Part shown: positions 1 through 10,572 of the stretch, piece by piece | Layout: the number at the start of each line of letters is the position of its first letter | Numbering within the stretch: the first letter of the stretch is position 1 | Assembly: GCA_003415625.1 (NCBI GenBank) | Contig: PYIU01000002.1 | Coordinates: 372,001 to 436,000, forward strand | Source of the DNA: Aquanectria penicillioides | Lineage: Eukaryota > Ascomycota > Sordariomycetes > Hypocreales > Nectriaceae | Direction of reading: 5' to 3' | DNA length: 64,000 nt | Notes under the pieces: generated by a model | The model's database searches: none | The model's input: only the letters and a program-made list of their open reading frames with translations | What the model was told of the DNA's origin: nothing | Translations under genes and position numbers: made by a program

Positions 1-775
1 ACCTTTAACCACTTACAGCTCCTGTGGTAGCTTGGATGCGCTAGTGGCGATCTGTTAACCTAAACAGGGCCTTGACATTTGATATCAACACCCCGGGCTA
101 GGCAAGGCGTGACCAAGAGCCAAGTACCTCCCCACCAAGTCGTGCCGCAACCGCAACTGCAATACAAACTCGGTAAATCTTCCAAGGCCATAATCCGATA
201 TTTCGGTTGTATTGTTACTGGAAGGCTGTCAATTTCAGCAATGGCAGTGTTTTGGCATGACCACACGATGCTCTGTCTGGTTACTTGTCAATCAACCAGA
301 CTTGATTCACTTCTAAGTCTGAGACTCCCAAAAGGCTCCCGGATCATGGGCGTAAAGCTCTACAGACTACACCCGTACTTGACTCCGTCTTCTTACACCG
401 CCGTTGCCCCAGCCTAACAAACTCGGTGAAGAATTGTCGGCACTCGTCCTATGCCGAGTCCCAGATGAGATGCAGATCGCGGGGGGCCAATAGCCGCCTC
501 ATCATCTTGGCATCTTGACAGATTCACCCAACCCCGCACTTTCACAATCGCCGAGTCTCGCAGGTATATCGAGTTGGCTTTGATGTATGTCTAAGTTGTT
601 GTAGAAATTCTGGGACAATGTTACTTAAAGCCTTCGCTGTCTCGTTAAATTGAGGTATCTCAGCTTCTTCTGTCTCCACCTTAATTTCTCGTCCCCACAT
701 CTCCACTTTCAAGCCCCTTGTTCGTCATTTTTCCCCATTGTTTAGACTTTGGTCAACTCATCACAACCCATCATA
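1..775. other. Intergenic DNA upstream of the first gene
   Basis: No supported gene is seen here. The short open frames on both strands have no recognisable domain and no splice partners. The last part (about 661-740) is pyrimidine-rich on the plus strand, typical of fungal promoters just upstream of the start codon at 776. Confidence 0.5.
661..740 (+). promoter_or_regulatory. CT-rich core promoter tract of the MFS gene
   Basis: This 80-bp stretch is dominated by C and T on the coding strand and ends about 35 bp before the ATG at 776. CT-rich tracts near the transcription start are common in filamentous fungal promoters. No clear TATA box was found. Confidence 0.4.
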
Positions 776-2255
776 ATGAGCCGTGACGTTAAAGACGACG
801 CTGCAGCTGTGTCCAACGAGTCAATCATAGAACAAATGGAGGATGTCAGCGTCGAGTCGGTAACAAAGAAAAGAGAGTATCGAAAACTCCTCCTCAAAAT
901 CGACCTCTATGTTCTCCCATGGCTCTGTGTCACGTACGCGCTCTCCCTCATCGACAGGACAAACATCGGCGCGGCTAAGATTGTCGGGATGGAGAAGGAC
1001 CTGAACATGCGTGGAAACGATTACTCTGTGGCCCTGCTCATTTTCTTCATTCCGTACATCTTGACCGAGATTCCATCCAATGCCATCCTCAGCAAGGTCA
1101 AAACACAGTGGTATCTCTCATTCCTTATCGCGTGCTGGGGCACTATCGCCATGTGTTTTGGCTTTGTGAACAATCTTTCCCAATTAATGACCTTGAGGTT
1201 TTTGTTGGGATTGTTTGAGGGGGGTTCAATGTAAGTTCCCGAGTATGCCAAATGAACAATGGGCTCTAACCTGCCAACTGCCTGCCTGCATCTACATCAT
1301 ATCTTGTTGGTATCAACGCTACGAGGTACAACAACGACTCTCCATATGGTTTGTCTTTGGCTCGGTGGTCTCTGGTTTCACGGGCATCATCTCGTATGGG
1401 TTAAGCTTGATGCATGGGAAAGGAGGCCTTGAGGCCTGGAGGTGGATTTTCATTATCCCTGGAGCTTTAACTGTTGCACTTTCGGTCCCAATCTTCCTGT
1501 TCATTGCGGATTTTCCGGACAAAGCACACTGGCTCACCGAAGACGAGCGAATGGCAATGAAAGAAAGACTCCTCGAAGGCCATGGAGAGAACACAGAAGA
1601 AGGAACTTCTCAACAGAGCTTTCTCGATGCAGCAAAAGATTGGAAAGTTTACGTGTTGGCGTGTTTACTGATGCTGCCAACTGCGGGTTCATACTCCTTG
1701 GCCTTCTTTGCTCCATCCATTTTGGGAACCTTTGGATTCAACACGGCTCTAAGCCAAATCCTCATGACGCCTCCCTATATATTCTCGGCTATAGTTTCCG
1801 TTTCCACCGGAATAATTGCTGACAGAGTCAAGATGCGAGCTCCGTTCATCGTCGGCTACTCTCTTCTTGTAGTCATCGGCATGGTGCTCATTGGGTGGGG
1901 TAACAACACTGGGGTGAGACTTGTTGGCATCTTCCTTGCCATTACGGGAAACAATTGCGCGATCCCAGCAGCAATGGCCTTTCTGGCAAACAACGTCGTG
2001 AATACCAGAAAGCGGCGGTTTGCAGTTCCTATTCAGACCGTTTTTGGAGGTATTGGTGGGGTCATCGGCTCTCTCATCTTCCGACAGCAAGACTATCCTG
2101 GATACCGGCCTGGTCTCTATGCCTCATTCGGTTGCATGGCTCTCAATATCATGCTGGCTGCTGGCCTTTCCTTGTACTTTCATGTCAGAAATAAAAGGTC
2201 AGACAGGGACAATCTCATTCTTGAAGGTATTCCTGGGTTCCGGTACACGCTCTGA
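776..2255 (+). CDS. MFS anion/organic-acid permease, Dal5/Tna1-like, with broken splice acceptor
   Basis: The product is a 12-helix plasma-membrane transporter of the anion:cation symporter branch of the MFS (allantoate, nicotinate and similar carboxylates). Exon 1 (776-1230) starts at ATG 776 and carries the typical LCVTYALSLIDRTNIGAAK segment after a charged N-terminus, then GLFEGG at its end. Exon 2 resumes at about 1280 with PACIYIISCWYQRYEVQQR, which is the conserved continuation of the family, and runs to the stop at 2255. The two exons lie in different frames, so an intron of about 49 bp is required. It has a good GTAAGT donor (1231) and a CTAAC branch (1266-1270), but no AG occurs at the expected 3' end. 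The gene may therefore be a pseudogene or carry a sequence error. It converges on the aldehyde dehydrogenase gene. Substrate is not predictable. Confidence 0.7.
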
Positions 2256-2516
2256 GACAGGTTGAGATTTGTGGCGCTGTTGGGTGGTTTGGAAATGATA
2301 CATAACAAGATAGCTATATCACTCAATAACGTATATCACAATGCGTAACTATCAACAAAAACGAGTGTCAGATTCTACTGCTCTTGTAGCCAAGTGAACC
2401 AAATCAACTCAACTACAACACATCTAGAGTAGCACTTATACAGTACGACAACAAACCCGCAAAAGATCGCGACCAAGCATAATATCCATTCTCCAATGTG
2501 CCATAAATATGCCGTC

Positions 2517-4172
2517 TTAGTTAGCTCGTAGCTCAGCCGATACCTTCCCGGCATTGGAATGTACCCATTTCATCCATCCAAATGCCACCAACATGCTTAG
2601 TCCTAGGATTCGTTGTACATATCGGGAGAAGCCAGATTTATTTTTCCCGTCTCGAGTAAACCAGACCTTGCTAGTCGGTCGAGCAAGCTTGGCCATCGCA
2701 TTTGTTTTCTTCTTCGTGTATGGAGCATACCGCGCTTGTAGAAAGTATTCCATCCAACCTGGCATCTCGACAACCGTTCTCAAATGTGTGAACTCATTGA
2801 ACCCGTGGATTCCATGATACGCTCCCGTTCCAGAACCACCAACACCTCCAAAGGGAGCCCCTTTTACCATTGTTTGCACCGCGCAGTCATTAATGGCCAC
2901 GCCTCCACAACGGGTCGTTTTCAGGACCTTTTGCTTCTCGGATTTGGATCGAGTAAACACATAAATCGCTAGTGGATGATCCATCTTTCGAGTATGCGAA
3001 AGGGCATCGTCAAGAGTTCCGTCTAGAATGGGAAGGATTGGGCCAAAAAGCTCTTCAGACATCAGGGGGTCCGAAGGTAGCACATTGTCGACCACTGTTG
3101 GTGGGAAGAACATAGATTTGGCGTCGCGGTCCCCACCGTAGATGACATCTCCAGAAGTCCGTTCAAGAAGGTCCTGCAGTCGATTAAAGTGGCGCTCGTT
3201 TATGATTCTGGTAAAATAGTCTGGCTGCGAGTTTCTCCCTCCAAGGAATTGGTCAAAGTATTTAACCAGAGAGGCGATGAACTTGGTCTTGACAGCTGGG
3301 TCAACAAAGACATGGTTGACGCCGACACAAACCTATTTATGGTGAGACTCTTCCTTCTGGATGAAAAATTCCAAACTTACCTGACCTGCATTCATAAACT
3401 TGCATCCAGCAATTCTCTTTGCAGCAAGATCTATGTCTGCGTTGGCCGTGACAATGGCCGGTCCTTGACCCCCAAGTTCCAATGTCACACTTGTCAAGTT
3501 GACTGCTGCTTTCTGGTAAACAATTCTGCCCACTACAGTTGACCCCGTGAAAAATACGTGGTCCCAGGGCTTTTCCAACACACTCGACATCTCTTGGGGC
3601 CCAGCTTTCACGACCTGAATGGCATCTTGATCAAGATACTTGGGGACCATCTCAACAATCAGATCCTGTGAGGCTTTGGCCAACTCACTAGGCTTCAGGA
3701 CCACGCTGCACCCGGCCGCAATGGCAGCAATCATGGGCTCGAATAATTCCATGAACTGGTAGTTCCATGCCGAGATGATTAATGCGACACCTTTCGGCTC
3801 CTTCCGCACTCTTGCTCCTCCAGCAAAGTTTAGGAAATTATATCTCTCCGGCTTGTCATCCCTAGTCCATTTAGAAAGGTTTTTGATGGCTTCCAAGCAA
3901 GCTGTTTGAACACCGCAAACATCAATGACGAGTGCCTCTTGTGGATGCTTGTTGAGGTCCTTTCGCAACGCCTCCACGATGCTATCTCGGTTGTCTTCCA
4001 ACATCCACCATGTTTTCTTTAGTTGAAGAGCGCGCCAGTCCAAGGAACTTGTCCTGCTGGAAGCGAATGACTGCGAGGCAGCCTCAAATGCCTATACTTA
4101 TTTAGTCCCGTTAACTATTCAACATGTATTCTGGAATACCTTGTCTATTTCGGATATTGAGCTGAATGTCAT
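2517..4172 (-). CDS. Fatty aldehyde dehydrogenase (ALDH3 family), C-terminally anchored
   Basis: Likely oxidises medium- and long-chain aldehydes to fatty acids with NAD(P)+, as in yeast Hfd1 and human ALDH3A2. Three exons (4172-4140, 4091-3381, 3332-2517) with two 48-bp GT-AG introns join to give 519 residues, normal for the class. Seen directly: the LELGGQGP motif with the general-base Glu, the catalytic Cys in AGQVCVGVNHV split by intron 2, the EELFGPILPI motif, and a C-terminal hydrophobic helix (LGLSMLVAFGWMKWV) preceded by Arg/Lys, which suggests a tail anchor in ER or mitochondrial outer membrane. The chosen start gives MTFSSISEIDK, where the family alignment normally begins; an in-frame ATG at 4259 would add 29 residues. 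It converges with the MFS gene (262 bp apart). Confidence 0.9.
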
Positions 4173-5607
4173 GATTGTTTTATCTCTGTGGTTGAAATTC
4201 GCTTTGGCCGTGCAAAGGGGTGTTAGAACGAACCCCAAGATATATTTACTCGAAGTCATTTCGTAAGGCTTACCAATGAAGTTCTTATGTCATTCCTTCC
4301 TCGGTTCAACGAGCGGCGTTTAAGAGTTTTTATTGGAAGCCCAGATGCAAGAATGCAGCAAAACGCCGACCACTCAGACATCGGCACCCCTGACTATGAC
4401 ACCAGAGTATCTCTGATGAATCATGTCCAGACATGGCCGAGAATCTACCTCACACACCCGTAATGCAACATCCTAGTTCCCATTCACCTTACCAAGAGAG
4501 GTAAGTCCGAGGCGTTGCGACCAGGAACGGCCAGATACCGAGGGCCGACCACCGAGAACCGAGTGCAAACGAGGTGTAGAAAGTGGGGTAAAGGTGTGCT
4601 GGGGATGTGTTGTGGTTATTTTCGATCGAGGCCATGTTGAGGTCTTGGGTGAAAATGCTGCAATCGTTGGGCAAGTTGATTAACTTGGCAGATGACCAAG
4701 CTTATAACTAGTCATCTATGTGAGCATGAACGCAGATCTAGTCAAGTGTTATGCAAGCTTGGTGCGGTGTCACTTCACCATATCCCCAGCCATCTGCTAT
4801 AGGGTAAGACTGCCTGATGCTGAATTGCCCCATCGGACAAGCCATGTGCATTGTTCACGAGACAGTTGAGAGCGAATACGCTAAATTATTAATTTTTGGC
4901 GCCCCTCATGCAACTTTAACGGAGAATATAAAGCGTGAACACTTCTTCCATGAAGGAAAGCTTAGAAACGCAGGGCTGCATCCAAGTCAGGATCCCAAAG
5001 CCCCGTAATACCGGGCCCAACGGAAATAGACGACTCAGACGGGCTTTTACCCCGAACAAATGATCAATAACGCCTAGATGATGAGCCAAGTGGGGTGTCT
5101 CGTGTCATCTCCGGCCGACCACGTTGAATCGGGTCGGTCAAGACCATGTCGAAATTCCCATCGATACGACGAAGCTGCCATCGACTCGACCAGCCACTTA
5201 GCAGATCCGAAGAAAAGCCGTGGAGAAGCACATTATGGGTCCAATTATGGGGTTCTATGATCATGCTTCACCTTTCACATCCTTGCTGAACGGGCTTGGG
5301 TCAAGCTATCGTAAGCTAAGTGAGAGATATCTAGGCCACATCGGCCCATGCTTCTTCTGATGGTTCACTAGCGCACGAAATTATGGGGAGAATTGGCGGG
5401 GAAGCGTATTTCTTGGTTGCGACACAGACAACTAGCTAATCTGGAATATTTCTGGCGGGGTATCGATTGTATCCCTGGCAAGTAGGTATAAAGTTTGTGC
5501 CGTCTGGAGAGATCCATTTACTCTGGCGACTCCTCAGTTCCGCAATCACGACTCACGAGAGACACATCACTATTGAGAAATTATCACACAGCTGATTCGC
5601 AATCAAC
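4173..5607. other. Divergent intergenic region
   Basis: This stretch separates the aldehyde dehydrogenase (leftward) from the GH3 gene (rightward) and should hold both promoters. No supported gene was seen; the short frames lack domains. A TATAAAG box lies at 5487-5493. Confidence 0.5.
5487..5493 (+). promoter_or_regulatory. TATA box of the GH3 gene
   Basis: The sequence TATAAAG lies about 115 bp upstream of the GH3 start codon at 5608, in otherwise moderate-GC promoter DNA. Confidence 0.45.
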
Positions 5608-7392
5608 ATGAGCACCGATCCGCCGACAAACGCGCCCTATTGGGATGCTACCCAGTCTGTCCAGGTTCGAGTGGACGACTTGCTCCAGCGGATGACGCTG
5701 CAGGACAAAGTCGGTCAGATGTTCCACAACATGATCGTCATGGGGCCAGATGCATCGCTCGCCGAAGCCAACCCAGTCTTTGGCCTGGAAAGTACTGAAC
5801 ACTCAGTATGCAAAAGGCTCATAACCCACTTCAACCTCGTGGGCCCTGTTGTTGATACCGAAGCCACCGTGAAATGGCAAAACAAGCTGCAGACGCTGGC
5901 ACGTTCAACAAGACTAGGCATCCCCATTACGCTGTCTTCAGACCCTCGCAACCATTTTAATCAGAATATCGGCACAAGCTCTAGAGCGGGGGCTCTTTCG
6001 CAGTGGCCCGAGACACTAGGTCTCGCCGCTCTTAGATCGCCCGAGTTGGTCCTTCGATTCGCCGACGTGGCTCGCCAGGAATATGTCGCCCTCGGGCTCC
6101 GAAGCGCCCTGCACCCGCAAATCGACTTGGCCACCGAGTATCGCTGGGCGAGAATCAACGGTACATTTGGCGAGGACGCCAACCTTTCAGCCGATCTAGT
6201 CAAGGCATATGTGCGGGGATTCCAGGGGGAGACGCTCGGGGCCACGTCCGTGTCCACAATGGTCAAGCACTTCCCTGGCGGAGGCCCGCTGCTTGATGGA
6301 GAAGATTCACACTTTGCATACGGTCGCAAGCAAGTCTATCCCGGAGATTATTTTGACTACCACTTGCGCCCATTCGTTGCTGCCATTGAGTCTGGCGCTG
6401 CCCAGATAATGCCTGCATACGGGATGCCGACTGGATTGGACTGCGAAGAGGTCGCCTTTGCTTTTAACCGTGCCATGATTACAGATCTCCTCCGTCGCAA
6501 ATTGAAGTTTGAGGGCGTCATCTGCACGGACTGGGGCCTAATCACCGACGCAGTGATTCTCGGCCAGGACATGCCAGCGCGCGCTTGGGGCTGTGAGGAT
6601 CTTTCAGAATTAGACCGAGTCAAGAAGTTGCTAGACGCTGGCTGCGACCAGTTTGGCGGCGAATCCTGTACAGAGCATCTGGTGCAGCTCGTTGAGTCAG
6701 GTCAAGTGCCAGAGAGCAGACTTGACGAATCGGTGCGACGGATCCTAGAGCAAAAGTTTCGTCTGGGTCTATTCGACAATCCTTTCGTCGAGGCTGACAC
6801 GGCTGCGAAAACAGTTGGCAGTTCCAAGTTCCAGGCCGAAGCATTTGATGCTCAAATAAAATCGATGACTCTCCTCACGAACAAGGAAAACGCTCTGCCT
6901 CTGGACGTATCGAAGACGACCAAAGTCTTCTTGGAAAATGTGTCTCCTAGCGCTGCTGAACAGCAGGACCTGACGGTCGTCGCTGATATCCGAGAGGCCG
7001 ATATCGCAGTTGTCCGCCTTCAGGCCCCGTATGAGCCACGACCTGGTGGTTTTGAAGCCATGTTCCGCGCTGGATCTCTAGAGTTCCCGGAGGACATAAA
7101 GCTCAAGGTGGCTGAAATTTGCAAAAGCGTTCCCACCATTATTGATGTCTACCTTGATCGGCCTGCGGTGTTGACTCCAGTTGTTGACCTTGCAATGGCG
7201 GTATTGGTGAATTATGGAAGCAGTGATGAGGCGCTGATGATGGTTGTGACGGGCCATGTTGGGCCACAGGGAAAGCTACCGTTTGATCTTCCTTCATCAT
7301 TGGACGCGGTGCGTAAATCTCGGTCCGATGTGCCTTTTGATACCAAAGATCCCCTATATAGATTCGGACACGGTCTGGGGTATAACAACTGA
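5608..7392 (+). CDS. Glycoside hydrolase family 3 enzyme, short bacterial-like type
   Basis: Likely an exo-acting retaining beta-glycosidase (beta-glucosidase or related). It is a single exon of 594 residues with ATG at 5608 in a good context (caacATGag). Seen: the N-terminal DDLLQRMTLQDKVGQMF start of the TIM-barrel, the substrate-site motif KHFPGGGP near residue 220, and the nucleophile region GVICTDWG with Asp308. The C-terminal alpha/beta sandwich ends in a GHGLGYN motif with no fibronectin-like domain after it, which makes it shorter than secreted fungal beta-glucosidases (about 850 residues). No signal peptide is present, so a cytosolic role is likely. It faces the Zn2Cys6 regulator at 7451 tail to tail, 58 bp apart. 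The lack of introns and the architecture are compatible with ancient acquisition from bacteria, but this was not tested. Confidence 0.88.
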   Translation: MSTDPPTNAPYWDATQSVQVRVDDLLQRMTLQDKVGQMFHNMIVMGPDASLAEANPVFGLESTEHSVCKRLITHFNLVGPVVDTEATVKWQNKLQTLARSTRLGIPITLSSDPRNHFNQNIGTSSRAGALSQWPETLGLAALRSPELVLRFADVARQEYVALGLRSALHPQIDLATEYRWARINGTFGEDANLSADLVKAYVRGFQGETLGATSVSTMVKHFPGGGPLLDGEDSHFAYGRKQVYPGDYFDYHLRPFVAAIESGAAQIMPAYGMPTGLDCEEVAFAFNRAMITDLLRRKLKFEGVICTDWGLITDAVILGQDMPARAWGCEDLSELDRVKKLLDAGCDQFGGESCTEHLVQLVESGQVPESRLDESVRRILEQKFRLGLFDNPFVEADTAAKTVGSSKFQAEAFDAQIKSMTLLTNKENALPLDVSKTTKVFLENVSPSAAEQQDLTVVADIREADIAVVRLQAPYEPRPGGFEAMFRAGSLEFPEDIKLKVAEICKSVPTIIDVYLDRPAVLTPVVDLAMAVLVNYGSSDEALMMVVTGHVGPQGKLPFDLPSSLDAVRKSRSDVPFDTKDPLYRFGHGLGYNN

Positions 7393-7450
7393 TTAGCTAG
7401 TCAATTTGGCGCAAACACTCTCCGTTATAGACCAAATCCAGATGGAATGC

Positions 7451-8874
7451 TTATTCGAAGTCGAAATGGCCGGATTCTGGACGCCAGTTGAATTCTCGGA
7501 CAGCCCATTTCATCCGCGGCCACCAACTTTTGGGCAGGAATACCATGACTGCGGCAAACTCTCTCTCCGCAGCCCCATCTACCCACCACAACAACCTCGC
7601 AATTTTGATTAGCATGAAGAAATAACCTGAAATCGCAAGAGCCCTAGGCTCTTTGGCTTCTAGCAAGTCTATAAATCGTGTCGATATAATCGCCGGAAAT
7701 CGAAGGAGCCCCGGATAGCCAACATTGCAGTAGATGTGCGTGAGGTGAAGGACTGCTTGACGGTAGGCAACGTCATCTTCTTCATTGATCCTTTCCTCTG
7801 GATGTGTAGGCTGGAGCAAAAAGTCGAATGGAGGAGTCCTGGAGTCTTCTGACATGCGCGCTCGTGCCGCCAACACTCCGTTGAGCCTCTCACTGAGCCC
7901 GATATCCAGGACCAACGGCCAGAGTTGGCTGACGAATGTACCAGCGCGCTGGAATGGGCGGAACCAGTGTACAGGAATCTGATGTCCAGAATTGGTGCTA
8001 ACGTATTGGTGGTTCACGCTTGTGTGAAACAGGATGAGGGCACACGAGGCGATCATGGCTGACGCATTGTACTTGTCCATTTTGTCCACGCCCTGTTCAA
8101 CCTGCTCTGAATGGGACCGTATCGCCCGTGCCATGTACTTGTGCGACGCCTCGCGAATCGCCCAGTCGGTGTCGTCCAAGCGTCGAATATGGAAAGCTGA
8201 GAAGCCCAAAAGAGCATCCATGACGCAGGGATTTTGAACTGCGATATTGGCAATCCAGTTGGACCACACTTGAGGCGCATGCTCCGACTGGCTAGCCATG
8301 GCGTGGTAGTGGTGAAACAACCGTAGCTCAAGAAGGCCGTCATCGGGAGTTCCAACCGACGATGGCACAGAGCAAAAGAAGAATGAGTTATTAGGTGCTG
8401 CAATCGAAGCTGATCTCGGCCTGATGACATTATTTTCAGTTATGGCCGTCGAGGACGGAGTTGGTTTGGTTGCATCATCTTTTCGGCTTGTGCAATCCGA
8501 CGATAAGCTTAGAGGAGAGTTCCGCTGAAGTGGGACAATCTTGACACGTCCTTGAAGTTGGGTGCTGGGAAAAGATACAGGCTGGAAGTAATTGCATTCA
8601 ATATTCTTCCTGATGCAGTTTCCACACTTGGGCTGGCGTTCGTCACACTAAACACAGTCCGAATTAGTTTCGATCAAGGTGGAGTGGCAGGTATTCACAG
8701 TCTAAACTTGGATCAGAATAGTACCTTTATTCTCTTAGACTTGCAGCCTCGACATCCAGTTCGCGACTTTCGATGGGGGCGTCGTGATCGCTCCGTGGAA
8801 CTGGGTACGGTTGCGTCTGCGCTGGAGACCGAAGCAGTACCCGGCGTGCCTGCAGGGGATTTTGAGGGACTCAT
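7451..8874 (-). CDS. Zn2Cys6 fungal transcription factor
   Basis: A nuclear DNA-binding regulator. Two exons (8874-8725 and 8647-7451) joined over a 77-bp intron encode 448 residues. The intron falls inside the zinc cluster: exon 1 ends with TGCRGCKSKRIK and exon 2 opens with CDERQPKCGNCIRKNIEC, giving C-X2-C-X6-C-X6-C-X2-C-X6-C spacing. The N-terminal 30 residues are Ser/Thr/Pro-rich, followed by a basic RRPHRKSR stretch. The rest resembles the fungal-specific factor domain of sterol-uptake-control-like regulators (LRLFHHYHAMAS, VWSNWIANIAVQNPCVMDALLGFSAFH). It converges on the GH3 gene at 5608-7392, so it may regulate it, but that is only positional evidence. Confidence 0.9.
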
Positions 8875-9015
8875 GATTGGAAAGAGAAAGATGGCAGGAT
8901 TGTCATATGACGCCTTGCCGATCGGGTAAGAAGTGCCGAGTAAACGTGAGGCTTGTAACTATTTACACTATTGCGGACGGGCGGACTTGCGGAGACACCA
9001 GGACTCCGAAATAAG

Positions 9016-9020
9016 CTTGT
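9016..9020. repeat. Left target-site duplication (CTTGT)
   Basis: Five bases directly before the LTR start TG at 9021, repeated exactly at 16186-16190 after the right LTR. This proves a simple integration event. Confidence 0.9.
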
Positions 9021-9279
9021 TGTCACGCAGAATCACACAGTAGATGCATATGTAATGAGGTCTATTAAAAGCCTTGTTTTCTACAAAGGGAATATTGTCT
9101 TAGAGCTCCCTTTTATCTGTGTTGAGCTTGCTCTAACCGGGTTCTATGCCCTATTGAGCTTACCCAAAATGGATCCAATGCTCGGGTCAAAAGATGGAGC
9201 TCCGAGCTGGCTATATGATAGCCACATGTGATGGATACGGCCTTTAACGATATCCTCGTTAGTTCCGTATCCCGCGATA
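9021..9279 (-). repeat. 3' LTR of the first Copia element
   Basis: 259 bp. In plus-strand reading it starts TGTCACGCAG and ends CGCGATA, where the expected terminal CA has become TA. It aligns end to end with 15927-16185 with mostly transition differences. A G-run on the minus strand immediately inside the element (plus CCCCCC at about 9282-9287) is the likely polypurine tract. Confidence 0.9.
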
Positions 9280-9671
9280 TACCCCCCAGTTGGGAGACTG
9301 TGAAGCTATTTGCATAGTGTTCTAACTGCTCCTATGCTTCGTTCCTGGAGTTGCGCTAGGGATTGATGTGTTCTTTGCTTACCTTTTCCTACCAGTGTGC
9401 TTAGCCAGACTTTTAGTCGGTCTAGTGTGTTTGTTGGTTCCAAGCAGTAAATCAAACAATGCGCATAAAGTAAGAAAAAAGTGAGCTTAGCTATACTATA
9501 TTTAAGCTTTATGCAGCTAGTCTTTAGCTTCCTTTTTCCTTTTTTTATTAATACCTCCTGCCGCTAATATAGTTTATTATAGATCTTTATTCTAGCCGCT
9601 CTCTTTATAAGGAAGTTTAGCAATAGCTTCCTTCTAAGGTTTTTTTTGAAGGCATGTCCTTTTAATTTAAA

Positions 9672-10325
9672 GATCGGCCTAGTATTGCCGATTCTTCCTC
9701 TTCTTTTTGGGCTTTAGAGTCCCCAGCGCCGTCAATACCTCTAGTGTTGCCGTTGCCGGCTCCTCCTTTGCCCTCGCCTCCCCCACGCAAGCGCCAATGC
9801 TTGCCGGAAAGCTCGGTTTGTTATTGAGCTTTTGATGTATGTGAACAGCTCGCTAACTTCTCTCAGTCCTCTGCGCCCGAGCCTCGTGTCCTTAGGGATC
9901 CTCCCTATAAGGGATGTATCCATGCGGCCATTGCTGGCAAAGGCAGCAAGGGACATTGTTTTAAGAGCGCTGGTCGCTCTCGACAGTGCTCTGCGTGTAA
10001 GGCCGGCAATCACCAGTGCCGTCCTTAGTAAGCTCAATCTCTCCTTTCCGCGCTTGCGATTGTGTTGCTAACTGCTTGTATTCTAGTCCCCCCATCATGG
10101 CTCCTATTGCCCGACGGATATTGTTGGCCCTTAACGTTAACGACAAGAAGGTATACTGCTCCTCCCTAATTATAAGCGTGGGTTCTAACTTTTAAGCAAA
10201 TGTATGACTGGTGCCGTACGGCACTGCAATTACAGCTTGATCTTCTAGCAGAGGAAAACTCTATCTATTCGTTGGGTGTTAAGGCTGGTTCTAGGACTAG
10301 TGTGCTTGCATACCCCCAGTTCTAG
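9672..10325 (+). pseudogene. Antisense spliced gene fragment carried in the Copia 3' space, Cys-rich
   Basis: Not a recognised family. On the plus strand, opposite to the retrotransposon, four exons join in frame: about 9672-9815, 9867-10027, 10087-10150 and 10197-10325. The three introns of 51, 59 and 46 bp have GT donors, AG acceptors and CTAAC branch sites (gctaac, tgctaac, ttctaac). The product is proline-rich at first (APPLPSPPPRKRQC), then has a cysteine motif around GHCFKSAGRSRQCSACKAGN with C-X9-C-X2-C-X6-C spacing, then a helical tail MYDWCRTALQLQLDLLAEEN ending at a stop. The segment is clearly richer in GC than the rest of the element. No start codon or 5' exon could be fixed because the frame is closed by a stop near 9658. 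It may be a captured host gene or an antisense accessory gene of the element. Confidence 0.5.
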
Positions 10326-10572
10326 AGACTGATAAGAAGCGGCGCCTTTAGGCAAAGCAACTCATTAAGGAAGGCATCGACCTTCTATAGATCTATTATG
10401 GTCTATATATAAGTAGAGTTGTTAGATATTTAGCATTAAGGAGTTATGGCGTTTAGGAGTTCTAAAGTTTGGAGTTTATTCCTGTTTGCCTCTCTTAGCA
10501 CTTTGCCAAGAGAGGGGGGGGCTTTATATGTATTCAGGGCAATTGATTTTGTGCCCCCCTTTTTGAGTGCCT

